NCBI RefSeq assembly: GCF_049650445.1 | Contig: NZ_JBASAD010000025.1 | Span: forward strand, 1-64,000 | Length of the DNA: 64,000 nucleotides | Direction of reading: 5' to 3' | Source of the DNA: Castellaniella sp049650445 | GTDB taxonomy: Bacteria > Pseudomonadota > Gammaproteobacteria > Burkholderiales > Burkholderiaceae_B | Shown: positions 1 to 8,407 of the stretch, piece by piece | Layout of the letters: each line of letters starts with the position of its first letter | How positions within the stretch are numbered: position 1 is the stretch's first letter | Notes under the pieces: generated by a model | What the model was told of the DNA's origin: nothing | Database searches by the model: none | What the model saw: only the letters and a program-made list of their open reading frames with translations | Made by a program: the position numbers and the translations under genes

Positions 1-338
1 CACCGGCTCCGTCCGCGCCTGCAGCCTCGGCCAGGGCGCGCGCCTTGTCCTTCGAGGTGACGCCGGCCGATGGCAACGTCCGTCGGGCCCTGGGGCGCTG
101 GGCACAGACTGCGGGTTGGACCTTCGAGCCAGAGCACTGGGACGTCGACGTCGATATCCCTCTGGCGGGTTCTGCGGTCTTCGGGGACTCGTTCCGCACG
201 GCCGTGCGCGGCCTGCTGTCTGCCACCGAACTTGGGGACCGGCCGGTCCAGCCCTGTTTCTACGCCAACCGGGTGCTGCGTGTCGTGCCGTTGGCGCAGC
301 GTTGCGATCGGACCCAGGTCCCGGGGGTGGCATCATGA
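1..338 (+). CDS. pilL: PilL C-terminal part (TcpQ-like domain), 5' truncated by window edge
   Basis: The reading frame is open from base 3 and runs without a break to a TGA at 336-338, so the true start lies outside the window. The visible part begins with a Pro/Ala/Ser-rich linker and continues into a domain of about 95 residues with the look of the TcpQ/PilL C-terminus (aromatic-rich GWTFEPEHWDV, then a predicted beta/alpha fold). In thin-pilus systems PilL is an envelope protein that works with the secretin. Its stop overlaps the pilN start as ATGA, showing translational coupling. The call rests mainly on position before pilN and on domain character; the missing N-terminus prevents a firmer one. 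Confidence 0.6.
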   Translation, partial: PAPSAPAASARARALSFEVTPADGNVRRALGRWAQTAGWTFEPEHWDVDVDIPLAGSAVFGDSFRTAVRGLLSATELGDRPVQPCFYANRVLRVVPLAQRCDRTQVPGVAS

Positions 339-1933
339 GGTCCCGCTGCCGGTTGGGACTGCTGATCCTGTCCCTGTGTCTGGGCTTGTCCGGCTGCGCC
401 TTTTCCGAGCGCCTGCGCCGGGCGGCAGACGAGTTCCGGCAGGCGGACGACAGCGCGTCCCGGGAACATGGGCGATTCTCCCGGGCCGCAACCGATGCCG
501 ACGCGCGCCGCGCCGCCCAGAACATCGATCAGCCCTGGATTGCCGGCAAGGCGCAACCCCTGGCCCGCGAACTGAAGCTGCCTGCGCCCCTGCGCGCCCG
601 CGTGCACACGACCCTGCTGTTCGCCGATGGTACCGATGATCTGCGCCGGATCGCGCGGCGCATCGCCGCCGTCACCGGCATTCCGGTCCATGTGCGTCCC
701 GATGCCCTGCTGCCGTCCGGGCTCTTTCTGCCGCGCCTGGCGGATGGTGCGGGGCAGGGCATGCAGGCCGCCGAGCCGCCGGAGCCTTTCGATCTGGCGA
801 CCGGCCCGGCCCCGCTGCCGCACATTCTGGATCGCCTGTGCGCGCATCTGGGGGTGCGCTGGCGCTACGAGCGGGACCGCATCGAATTCTTCCGTACCGA
901 TACCCGGGTTTTTGATGTCCAGGCCTTGACGCTGGATTCGCGTGTCCAGGCTTCGCTGGGACAAGGGCGGGACGCGACCGATGGCGGTTTTGTCAGTACC
1001 TCCGGGACCCGTCTGAGCGGAGGCGAGCAGGACGTGATGAAAACCATCCGCGCCCGGATCGAGCCGTTCCTGTCCCGGGCGGGTGTGCTGTCGGCCGAAT
1101 CCGGCGCCGGGACGTCCGTCGTGGTCACCGATACACCCGATGTCCTGGATCGCATTGCGCTGTACCTGGAGCGGGAAAACCGTGCCTTGACGCGCCGCGT
1201 GCGGCTGATTTTCGAAGAATTGACCGTAGCCTTGAGCGAACAGGCCCAGGCCGGCATCGACTGGAATCTGATCTTTTCCGGCGCGCGTCTGGCCGCCGGG
1301 CTGGCGGTGCCGGCCCTGGCGAGCGGCTCCAGCGGGCAACTGGGGGTGAATATCGTCCAGGGGCCTTTTTCCGGCAGCGAGGCCGTCATCCACGCGCTGG
1401 GCGAGTCCGTTCAACTGGTGCGGCGCAGCAGTGTGCCCATTTTGGGCCTGAACCGGCGGCCAGTATCGCATGCGGTCCGCACGACGTTCTCCTACATTGA
1501 CAGGATTGAAACCACACCGGTTTCCGGCGCCACCGGTCTGGCGGTGCCGGCCGTGTCCGTCAACCAGAAGGCCGAAACCGTCGGATCTTTGCTGACCCTG
1601 GTGCCCGATGCCCAGGAAGACGGCCGGATCCTGCTGTCGTTGGCCTATGACAATACCGTCGCCCAGCCGCTCAAGACGGTCACCTTCGGCGACAAGGATC
1701 ATCCCCTGCAATTGCAGCAGTTGACCATCGAGGGCAATGGCACCGTGCAGCAACTGGCCCTGCAACCGGGGCAGCCGCTGGTGGTGTCGGGGTTCGATCG
1801 GCAAACGGCCGAATCTGCCGAGCGCCGCTTGACTCCCGGCGTGCCTGCGGTGTTCGGCGGCGGCAACCAGCTCAACACCCAGCGGCTGACCACCGTGCTG
1901 ATCATCACTGCTCAGGTCGAGGAGGGACTCTGA
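335..1933 (+). CDS. pilN: PilN family type IVb pilus outer-membrane secretin lipoprotein
   Basis: This 532-residue protein should form the outer-membrane channel through which the pilus leaves the cell. The N-terminus is a lipoprotein signal with lipobox L18-S-G-C21. Residues from about 90 to 220 look like secretin N-domains, and the C-terminal half is the secretin beta-domain (VQLVRRSSVPILGLNRRPV, later a DGRILLSLAYDN segment). The start is the ATG overlapping the upstream stop; a longer reading frame from base 116 is out of place because it would run through pilL. The next gene begins one base after this stop. Length and order match PilN of IncI1-type and other thin-pilus operons. Confidence 0.88.
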   Translation: MRSRCRLGLLILSLCLGLSGCAFSERLRRAADEFRQADDSASREHGRFSRAATDADARRAAQNIDQPWIAGKAQPLARELKLPAPLRARVHTTLLFADGTDDLRRIARRIAAVTGIPVHVRPDALLPSGLFLPRLADGAGQGMQAAEPPEPFDLATGPAPLPHILDRLCAHLGVRWRYERDRIEFFRTDTRVFDVQALTLDSRVQASLGQGRDATDGGFVSTSGTRLSGGEQDVMKTIRARIEPFLSRAGVLSAESGAGTSVVVTDTPDVLDRIALYLERENRALTRRVRLIFEELTVALSEQAQAGIDWNLIFSGARLAAGLAVPALASGSSGQLGVNIVQGPFSGSEAVIHALGESVQLVRRSSVPILGLNRRPVSHAVRTTFSYIDRIETTPVSGATGLAVPAVSVNQKAETVGSLLTLVPDAQEDGRILLSLAYDNTVAQPLKTVTFGDKDHPLQLQQLTIEGNGTVQQLALQPGQPLVVSGFDRQTAESAERRLTPGVPAVFGGGNQLNTQRLTTVLIITAQVEEGL

Positions 1934-1934
1934 C

Positions 1935-3203
1935 ATGGCGCGCGTCGCTCGTCTCGTCTGGGTGGATCAGGTGCCGCTCGCCTTCGGGCTGGACTGGGTG
2001 CCGCTGTTGGGCGAACCGGAGGCCGCCCAGGCGCAGGCGCGCCGCCAGGGGGCGTCCCACCGGGTCGTGTCGGGCGATCCGCCCGCCGCACTGGGCCTGG
2101 CCCGTGGCCTGCCGTCCGGTTTGACCTGTTGGTCGGCGGCGGACCTGCTGGCGCGTCGCCACCCGCGCGGCACCGTGGCCTGCATGCTGCCGCTCGACGC
2201 GGGACTCTGGCATGTCCTGGCCGCCCACGAAGGGGTCGCTCTGGCGCGCGCCGATCGCGCCTATCCCGACGAAACCCTGGCCTGCGAGGCGATCGAGGCC
2301 TTGCGCCGGGCGCACCCGAAACTGGAACTGCTTGCCGCTCAAGCGGGTCCGGACACTGCGGGGCTGCTGCAGACACTGGCGCGCCAGGCGGGAGGCTGTC
2401 GTCCTTTGACGCTGACGCGGCGGCGCGGTCTGCGGTTGACGCTGCTGATGATGGCGGTGGCCCTGAGCGCGGCCGGCTGGTTGCGCTGGGGCAGCGGTGC
2501 GGCGGCGTCCGCTGTACCCGATCCCGATGCGCGGGCCGACTGGCACGCGGCGTTGGCGCGCACTTTGGCCCGGCATCCGCTGCATGGCGAAGCGGGCACG
2601 CGCGCCCTGCTGGATGCCTTGTACCGCCAACCGGCGCGAATCGGAGGCTGGTCCCTGCACGATCTGCGCTGCCAGCCCCGGCCAGCCGACGCGCTTTGGC
2701 ATTGTGTCGGCGAATATCGCCGCCAAGGATTCGAGGCCGATAACCGCGCCTTGCTGCGGGCCGCGCCCACCGGCTGGCGGCTGGATTTCCCGTCCCTGGA
2801 TGTCGCCCGCGCGGCCTGGACCGTGACCGTGCCCGGGCTGAGACCGGAACCGCACAGCCTGCCGCGCGCGGGGCTGCTGGCCCGCGACTGGGTCAGCGAA
2901 TTGCAGGCGGTACTGCCTGCCTTTTCCGTGCTGCGGCTGGAGGCATCCCGCCCGCTGGCGGTGCCAGCACCGCGTGATGCCCAAGGCCAGGAATTGCCGC
3001 AGCCCGAGGACTTGCCCACCTTGGCCGTACGCGTCCTGCGGGTCGAAGGGCCGTTGCGCTCGGGTGCGCTGCTGGCGCCGTTGGCGCGAGCCGTTTCCTG
3101 GCACAAGGCTGCGCTGACTTTGGCACCGGGCGCCCGGCCGGGCCTGCGTGCCAGCCGCTTGATCCTGCATCTCGAAGGAACCGTCTATGAAAACCGATCA
3201 TGA
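1935..3203 (+). CDS. pilO2: Type IVb pilus accessory protein PilO2
   Basis: The 422-residue product matches the PilO2 (pilin accessory protein) family in size, in operon position and in its N-terminal pattern (VRLVWVDQVPLAFGLDWVPL). A cytoplasmic region of about 160 residues is followed by one membrane segment (about 170-190, LTLLMMAVALSAAGWLRWG) and a periplasmic part rich in paired cysteines and tryptophans. In thin-pilus systems it is part of the inner-membrane alignment complex between the ATPase platform and the secretin. It starts one base after pilN and ends overlapping pilP by 17 bases, so the genes are tightly coupled. Confidence 0.8.
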   Translation: MARVARLVWVDQVPLAFGLDWVPLLGEPEAAQAQARRQGASHRVVSGDPPAALGLARGLPSGLTCWSAADLLARRHPRGTVACMLPLDAGLWHVLAAHEGVALARADRAYPDETLACEAIEALRRAHPKLELLAAQAGPDTAGLLQTLARQAGGCRPLTLTRRRGLRLTLLMMAVALSAAGWLRWGSGAAASAVPDPDARADWHAALARTLARHPLHGEAGTRALLDALYRQPARIGGWSLHDLRCQPRPADALWHCVGEYRRQGFEADNRALLRAAPTGWRLDFPSLDVARAAWTVTVPGLRPEPHSLPRAGLLARDWVSELQAVLPAFSVLRLEASRPLAVPAPRDAQGQELPQPEDLPTLAVRVLRVEGPLRSGALLAPLARAVSWHKAALTLAPGARPGLRASRLILHLEGTVYENRS

Positions 3204-3774
3204 CCGCCCGCGCAGGCTGCAGACAGGCCGGACCGTCCTTCCGGGCCGGGAACAGCCGCCTGGAGGATGCGGCGTCCTGCTTGGGATGGTGTGGCTGTGC
3301 CTGGTGCTGGGGGCGGGGGGGCCGATGACTGTCTGGGCAGATGCCGTGTCTGGAACCGGATCGGCCAGAGCAACGACCTTGGCCGGGGATGTGCCGGAAG
3401 ACCATCAGGTCCGCTGGGAAACCCAGTCGGTACGCGAACTGATGCAGCAGGACCTGCGCGATGCCTTGCGCACCTCGGCAGCGAGCGCTGACGCCGAAAC
3501 CGCCCGCCGTACGGATACAGGCGCGGGGGTGCAACCCGTGCTGGCGCCCCGTCTGGTGGCTTTGTACGGCGTCGGTCAGGCCTTGATGGCCGAGATTCAG
3601 GTGGGCCGCCGGGCCTATCTGTACGTGCGCGGCCAGGCCTGGCCCGCCGGGCATGCCGGGGATCAGGGCGTCTATCAGTTGCGTGGCATGAATGGCGCCT
3701 GCGTTCAGCTCGAACGCGGCGAGGACCGTCATTCTTTGTGCTTGCGCATGCTGCTGGGCGAGGTGAGGCCATGA
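3187..3774 (+). CDS. pilP: Type IV pilus biogenesis protein PilP (thin-pilus type)
   Basis: This 195-residue protein has one hydrophobic N-terminal segment (about 30-52) and a periplasmic C-terminal domain with the pattern PRLVALYGVGQALMAEIQV followed by YLYVRG and a YQLRGMNGACVQL ending, as in the IncI1-type PilP family. It probably links inner-membrane components to the secretin. The start at 3187 overlaps the end of pilO2, and its stop overlaps the pilQ start as ATGA. The first 30 residues are Arg-rich and may be partly untranslated if an internal start is used. The assignment rests on domain pattern and strict gene order. Confidence 0.75.
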   Translation: MKTDHDRPRRLQTGRTVLPGREQPPGGCGVLLGMVWLCLVLGAGGPMTVWADAVSGTGSARATTLAGDVPEDHQVRWETQSVRELMQQDLRDALRTSAASADAETARRTDTGAGVQPVLAPRLVALYGVGQALMAEIQVGRRAYLYVRGQAWPAGHAGDQGVYQLRGMNGACVQLERGEDRHSLCLRMLLGEVRP

Positions 3775-5465
3775 AACCCTGGTCTTCCGTCCTGTCGCTG
3801 GCCGAGCCCCCGCCGCCCTTCGACCCGGCCCGGGCCGGCGTGATCGATCATCCCGGGCATCTGTCGGCGCTGCGGCCGGCGGTGCGGCGCGTGCTGGCGC
3901 CGGACCTGGGCGTCCAGTCGTTGGCGGACCGGATCTGCCCGGTGGAACGGGCCGATGGCAGCGTTACGCTGCTGGCTCGGGCCGAATATGTCGGCAGCGA
4001 TCAGGCCGACGCGCTCGAACGGCGGCTGCGGGCCGCTGGCCGCACCCTGTCCGAGCCGGCCCGCTATGTCCTGCCGGCGGCGCTGTTGCTGGCCCTGTCG
4101 CGAGAGGGCGGCGCGGCGGCGTTGGCGCAGGCGGGAGACCGCACGCCGACGGCCCTGGCCGGGGTGTTTCAGGACCTGGTCGAATGGGGTGTGCGCCAGG
4201 GGGCGACGGATCTGCACCTGAACGTCTTGCGTGACGCGGCGGAATCCGAAGTCCGCTATACCGTGGCCGGCCGCTACGTGGCCCCGGAACGCTTCCGTCA
4301 CATGCCGACCGGATTGCTGCGCGATGTGCTGGCGGTCGCCTGGATGGACATTCAGGGGGGCAACGGGGCGGTCTTCGACCCGCTGCTGGAGCAGCAGGGC
4401 AGTCTGCTGCGCCGCGTGGATGGGCGAGCCTACACCCTGCGCTGGGCTTCGTTGGCCGCCGACCGGGGCCCCAGCGTCTGCCTGCGCTTCCTGTCGCGCG
4501 ATGCCGGGTCCGGCCCCGCCACGCTGGACGGCTTGGGCTATCGGGCCGACCAGGTGGCCTGTTTCGAGCGGGTACTGAAGTCCGAGGGCGGCGCTCTGGT
4601 GTTCGCGGGCACCGTGGGGTCGGGTAAATCAACGGCGCTGGCGACCCTGATCCGGGGCCTGCCGGCGCACCGCAAGATCATTACCCTGGAAGAACCGGTG
4701 GAATACCGGATCGACCGGGCCGTGCAGAACACCATCGGCCGCGACCTGGATCAGCAGGCGCATGGCCGCTACGCCGCCAAGCTGCGGACCCTGAAACGTT
4801 CGGCCATGACCGACGTCCTGCTGGGGGAAATCCGCGATGCCGAAAGCGGGCTGGCCTTCATGGATCTGGCGGGGTCTGGCGTCAATGTCTACACCACTGT
4901 GCACGCACCTTCGGCGCGCGCCATTGTCGATCGGCTGGCTTCCGATTTCATTGCCGTACCGCGTGATTTTCTGACTACGCCCGGCATCCTGAAGCTGCTC
5001 GTTTATCAGGCGCTGTTGCCCCGGCTGTGTCTGGATTGTGCGCTGCCGGCGGCGCCGGCCGAACTCGTGCGCCAGCAGCCGGGTGGTGACGTCGGCCATT
5101 GGCGGCGCTGGCTCGGCTGGGTCGGGCAGGCCTGGGGGATCGATCCGGCCAGTCTGCGCCTGCGCAATCCGGACGGTTGCACGCAGTGCCGTCGTGCTGC
5201 GCTGCCCGAACTGTTCGGTTACGACGGGCGGACCGTGGCCGCCGAGTGCCTGGAACCGGGCTTGCCCGGTGCGGACGGCGGCGACGGTTACGTGCCGGAC
5301 CCGCGCGCCAGCGCGATGGCGCACGCCATGGAAAAAGTCGTCGCCGGGCAGGTGGACCCGCGTGACGTCGAAGTGCGGTTCATGGCCTTTGAAACCCTGT
5401 TGCTGCGCCAGGGACGGCTGTCCGCCAGCGGCGCTGTGCCGCACGACGCGGGAGCGTATCGATGA
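3771..5465 (+). CDS. pilQ: Type IVb pilus assembly ATPase PilQ (PilB/GspE family)
   Basis: The 564-residue cytoplasmic ATPase should power pilus extension. It has a Walker A motif GTVGSGKST with Lys near residue 286, an Asp-box region after it (ITLEEPVEYRI), a Walker B and His-box region (DVLLGEIRDAESG, then NVYTTVHA), and a C-terminal zinc-type pair of CxxC motifs (CLDC, CTQC) typical of GspE/PilB enzymes. The ATG at 3771 overlapping the pilP stop is the natural start. The stop overlaps the ATG of pilR. It is named by thin-pilus nomenclature, where PilQ is the ATPase and not the secretin. Confidence 0.9.
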   Translation: MKPWSSVLSLAEPPPPFDPARAGVIDHPGHLSALRPAVRRVLAPDLGVQSLADRICPVERADGSVTLLARAEYVGSDQADALERRLRAAGRTLSEPARYVLPAALLLALSREGGAAALAQAGDRTPTALAGVFQDLVEWGVRQGATDLHLNVLRDAAESEVRYTVAGRYVAPERFRHMPTGLLRDVLAVAWMDIQGGNGAVFDPLLEQQGSLLRRVDGRAYTLRWASLAADRGPSVCLRFLSRDAGSGPATLDGLGYRADQVACFERVLKSEGGALVFAGTVGSGKSTALATLIRGLPAHRKIITLEEPVEYRIDRAVQNTIGRDLDQQAHGRYAAKLRTLKRSAMTDVLLGEIRDAESGLAFMDLAGSGVNVYTTVHAPSARAIVDRLASDFIAVPRDFLTTPGILKLLVYQALLPRLCLDCALPAAPAELVRQQPGGDVGHWRRWLGWVGQAWGIDPASLRLRNPDGCTQCRRAALPELFGYDGRTVAAECLEPGLPGADGGDGYVPDPRASAMAHAMEKVVAGQVDPRDVEVRFMAFETLLLRQGRLSASGAVPHDAGAYR

Positions 5466-6577
5466 CGCGGGGCGGGGCGCTGCTGGCGCGTCTGCGCCTG
5501 CGCCTGGATGCCTGGCGCTTTGCCGGCGGACGCGCGGATTACTTCGATTATCTCCAGGCCGTGCTGCTGGGGGCGCAAGGCCGGCTGACCGTACGTGAAC
5601 TGTTCGATCGGGATGCCGCGCGCCATGGACCGGGCACGGTACGCGGACGCCTGTCCAGAGCCTGGGCGCGGGCTTGCGAGGCCTGTGGCGGCGATCTGCG
5701 TGCCACCTGGATGGGCTGTTTTCCGGCAGACGAACTGGCCCTGGTGCGAGCCGCCCAGGCCTATGGCAATGCCCGGCTGCTGGCGTGCTTCCAGGCCCTG
5801 TCCGAGCATCTGGCGCTGCTGATCCAGGCCCGGCGCATGCTCTGGGCTACGTTGGGTTCGGCGGGCGTGGCGCTGCTGGTGGCCAGTCTGTTGCTGCTGG
5901 CCTTGCCCCAATGGACGGTGCCGGCCTTGCGGCAGGCTTTTCAGGGCCTGCCGTCCGCCTATCTGGGCGACTGGTCGCGGGCGCTGTTTGCCGGTGCGGA
6001 TTGGTTGCGTGCCTGGGGCGCGGGGCTGCCGGCCGGGCTGCTCGTGCTGCTGGCAGCAGGCCTCTACACTCTGCCGCGCTGGCACGGACCGTGGCGCCGC
6101 CGCCTGGATCGCTACGGCCCCTGGCGCCTGTACCGTCAGGTCCAGGCCCTGCGCCTGCTTGCGCTGATTTCGATTCTGCTGCAACCGGGCTCGGGCAGTT
6201 CGACCCAGTTGCGGCCGGTGATCCTGCTGTTCCTGGAGGATGCCAGCCCCTGGCTGGGAGATCACTTGGAGCGCATCGCCGATCGCATCGATCAGGGCCT
6301 GGCCGGCGCGGCGGCCTTCGATACGGAGTTGCTGGATCGCGAGCTGTATTGGTATCTGGAAGACATGGCCGCCGCGCGCGGTCTGCAGGCCGGAGTGCAG
6401 GCCGCCCACCGGCGGATGGCCGGCCGCTGGCTGGACCGTGTCCGGCTCCAGGCCCTGGCGTTGCGCTGGGCGGCGCTGCTGTCGGGGGTGGCGGTCGTGC
6501 TGGGGATCGGCCTGTGGCACTACGCCGCACTCGACGAACTGCGACGCGGCTGGATGATGTTTCATGCCGGCTCTTGA
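5462..6577 (+). CDS. pilR: Type IVb pilus inner-membrane platform protein PilR (GspF family)
   Basis: This 371-residue protein has the topology of GspF/PilC platform proteins: two helical cytoplasmic domains (about 20-110 and 200-300), a hydrophobic pair in the middle (about 125-150 and 190-210) and one membrane helix at the C-terminus (about 335-355). The duplicated motif around LACFQALSEHLALLIQ and ALISILLQPGSGSSTQL fits the two T2SF repeats. It would anchor the PilQ ATPase and help extract pilin from the membrane. It overlaps pilQ by four bases, and a good ribosome site for pilS follows it. Confidence 0.85.
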   Translation: MTRGGALLARLRLRLDAWRFAGGRADYFDYLQAVLLGAQGRLTVRELFDRDAARHGPGTVRGRLSRAWARACEACGGDLRATWMGCFPADELALVRAAQAYGNARLLACFQALSEHLALLIQARRMLWATLGSAGVALLVASLLLLALPQWTVPALRQAFQGLPSAYLGDWSRALFAGADWLRAWGAGLPAGLLVLLAAGLYTLPRWHGPWRRRLDRYGPWRLYRQVQALRLLALISILLQPGSGSSTQLRPVILLFLEDASPWLGDHLERIADRIDQGLAGAAAFDTELLDRELYWYLEDMAAARGLQAGVQAAHRRMAGRWLDRVRLQALALRWAALLSGVAVVLGIGLWHYAALDELRRGWMMFHAGS

Positions 6578-6621
6578 GAGCCGGTTCATTCGTGCGCCGG
6601 GCATCCGGCAAAGGAGGCTTC

Positions 6622-7197
6622 ATGCAAGTATTGGCTCAATCGCGCGCCATGCGCCGCCGGACGGGACAGGCGGGGTTCTCTCTGGTCGAGGTCTCGATCG
6701 TCACCGCCATCGTGCTGCTGATCGCAGTCATCGGCATTCCGGCGATCGGTGGCTACGTGATGGAAAACAAAGTGCCCAAGGTCGGCCAGGAACTGGCCCG
6801 TTTCGTCATGCACGTGCGCGTCAATGCCGGAACCTCCGGCGACGCGCCCTATGAAGACATCGGCACGACCAATCTGGCGGCCATGGTGGCGGATTCCACC
6901 GTGCTGACCCTGGCAAACGACGGTACGGTGCTGCACGGCCTGGGAGGCGGCGGCACGGTCGAGGTCGAATCGGCGGATGCCGGCGCGGCGTTCCTGTTGC
7001 GGCTGAAGCAGGTCAACCACGTGGCCTGCCCCTCGATCGCCTCGGTATTGCAGCGTGTGGCCGATCGCATCACGGTCGAGGCCAATGGCGCCGCCGCACG
7101 CACGGTCAAGGACGCCGCCACGACCTATAACGCGCTGTCGGCGGAATCGGCCTGCGCCAAGGGAGACGTCAACCAGTTCGTGTTCCATGTCAGTTGA
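6622..7197 (+). CDS. pilS: Major type IVb prepilin PilS
   Basis: The 191-residue product carries a class III prepilin leader: 18 residues ending in Gly18, then FSLVE with Glu at mature position 5, then a hydrophobic stretch of about 20 residues. The mature protein of about 173 residues has two cysteines toward the C-terminal half (VACPS and SACAKGD) that could form the usual pilin disulfide. A strong AAGGAGG ribosome site lies 5 bases before the ATG, as expected for the most abundant protein of the operon; the 44-base gap from pilR is the largest in it. A prepilin peptidase is needed for processing but is not in the window. Confidence 0.88.
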   Translation: MQVLAQSRAMRRRTGQAGFSLVEVSIVTAIVLLIAVIGIPAIGGYVMENKVPKVGQELARFVMHVRVNAGTSGDAPYEDIGTTNLAAMVADSTVLTLANDGTVLHGLGGGGTVEVESADAGAAFLLRLKQVNHVACPSIASVLQRVADRITVEANGAAARTVKDAATTYNALSAESACAKGDVNQFVFHVS

Positions 7198-8281
7198 TGC
7201 CGCCTTCAGGGGAGGGGGCTGCGCCCGCCCGCGCGCTCAGCGTGGCTCTCTGCTGCTGGAGCTCATGGTCGTCGCGGTCCTGAGCCTGGTGCTTGCGATC
7301 TGGGCCAGCCAGGAGTGGGCGCAACGCACCCGGGCGCTGCAGGCCCGCTCCCTGGCAGCCTGGATGGGCATCGCCCGGGACGCGGCCGAGGCATTCCTGG
7401 CGCGCCATGCGGCCGAACTCTCTGGAGCCGGGGCAGCCGATGCACTGGCGGACCGGGGCTACGCCGACTGGACGGCGCCGCGTTGGGACGAACTGCGGTC
7501 GGCGGGCCTGCTGGGCGCGGGTTGGCAGACCACGGGACCCTTGCACCGGACTCTGGGGCTGCGGGTGGTGCGCGATGGTGAGTGCCCGGGGGCGTCCTGC
7601 CGGGTGTGGGCGTTGCTGCATGCGCGTCCCGCGCTGCGAACGCCCGCCGGCGGGGTGGATGAGGGGCTGGTGGCCGAATGGCTGCAGGCCGCCGAGGGTC
7701 GCGGGCTGGTGGTCTGGCCGCGCCAGCCTGGATTTCTGGGAGGCGCGGGGTTGCGCGTGCCAGTACCAGAGCCGGGCACCGCCGACTGGGCGCCGGGCGT
7801 CGTGGCGCTGGCCGCCCGGACTGCCCCGGTGCACGGCAGCGAAGCCGGGGCAGGGGGTGGCGATGACTATCTGCGGGTGCGGGATGCCCGCGATCCGGAC
7901 TTTCAGGGCGATGCCACGGTCCAGGGCCAGGTGAGCAGCGGGTCCTACCTGGTCGCGCGCAACGGCCTGTACCTGGAACAGGGCTGGGGCGTTGGCGGAA
8001 TGTGCGCGCCAGAGGGCGTGCTGGGCCGTGCCAGGGACGGGGTGGGAATGATGGTTTGCCGGCAGGGGATTTGGGCCTTGCTGGTACGGCCTCCCGGGGG
8101 TGGCTACATGCTCAACAGCCGCCGGGGCTGTTTCAATGCCACGGGCGGATCTTCGGCCAACCCGGTGACCGGCGCGTGCTCGTGTCCACCCGGTTACGCC
8201 ATGGTACAGGTGGCCGAAACCGGGTCGCTCGTCGCACCGGAAGGCTGGACCGTGGGGTACCTGTGTGTCGCGCGGCAATGA
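7187..8281 (+). CDS. pilV: PilV-like minor pilin / pilus tip protein
   Basis: This 364-residue protein begins with a prepilin-type leader ending at Gly20, then SLLLE with Glu at +5 and a hydrophobic helix. The long body is followed by a Cys-rich C-terminal tip of about 40 residues after an ANPVTG hexapeptide (324-329) and the segment CSCPPGYA. Size and place after pilS fit PilV of thin-pilus systems, where the C-terminus is the adhesive tip that chooses the recipient or surface. The ATG at 7187 overlaps the end of pilS by 11 bases. No recombinase or alternative tip cassettes follow, so only one tip is encoded here. Confidence 0.75.
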   Translation: MSVDAAFRGGGCARPRAQRGSLLLELMVVAVLSLVLAIWASQEWAQRTRALQARSLAAWMGIARDAAEAFLARHAAELSGAGAADALADRGYADWTAPRWDELRSAGLLGAGWQTTGPLHRTLGLRVVRDGECPGASCRVWALLHARPALRTPAGGVDEGLVAEWLQAAEGRGLVVWPRQPGFLGGAGLRVPVPEPGTADWAPGVVALAARTAPVHGSEAGAGGGDDYLRVRDARDPDFQGDATVQGQVSSGSYLVARNGLYLEQGWGVGGMCAPEGVLGRARDGVGMMVCRQGIWALLVRPPGGGYMLNSRRGCFNATGGSSANPVTGACSCPPGYAMVQVAETGSLVAPEGWTVGYLCVARQ

Positions 8282-8363
8282 ATGCTGTCGGCCTCTGCGT
8301 TTTGGTGCGGGGGCAGGAGGATGCGCCGGCGAATGGTGTGATCGCGGTGCGTCATGCAGCGCA

Positions 8364-8394
8364 CGCGGGGCGGACTCTGTCGAACCGCCCCGCG
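8364..8394. terminator. Hairpin between convergent pilV and puuD
   Basis: A perfect 10-base inverted repeat (8364-8373 with 8385-8394) encloses an 11-base loop in the gap between two convergent genes. It lacks a clear T-run on either strand. It could act as a two-way terminator or transcript 3'-end stabiliser. Confidence 0.5.
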
Positions 8395-8407
8395 CAGAGG
8401 GCCTGCC

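Noticed and set aside
260..1936. Long minus-strand open frames opposite pilN (558 codons) and opposite most other genes
   Set aside because: They mirror the codon pattern of the true genes in GC-rich DNA, have Gln/Arg/Gly-rich translations without family motifs, and conflict with well-supported genes.
5674..7197. 507-codon frame across pilR and pilS
   Set aside because: Only its last 191 codons make sense, from the ATG at 6622 with a strong ribosome site and a prepilin leader; the rest is out of frame over pilR.
8200..8407. Search for an inverted second shufflon site or extra tip cassettes after pilV
   Set aside because: No segment resembling the reverse complement of the sfx-like site was found, and only about 120 bases separate pilV from the puuD end.
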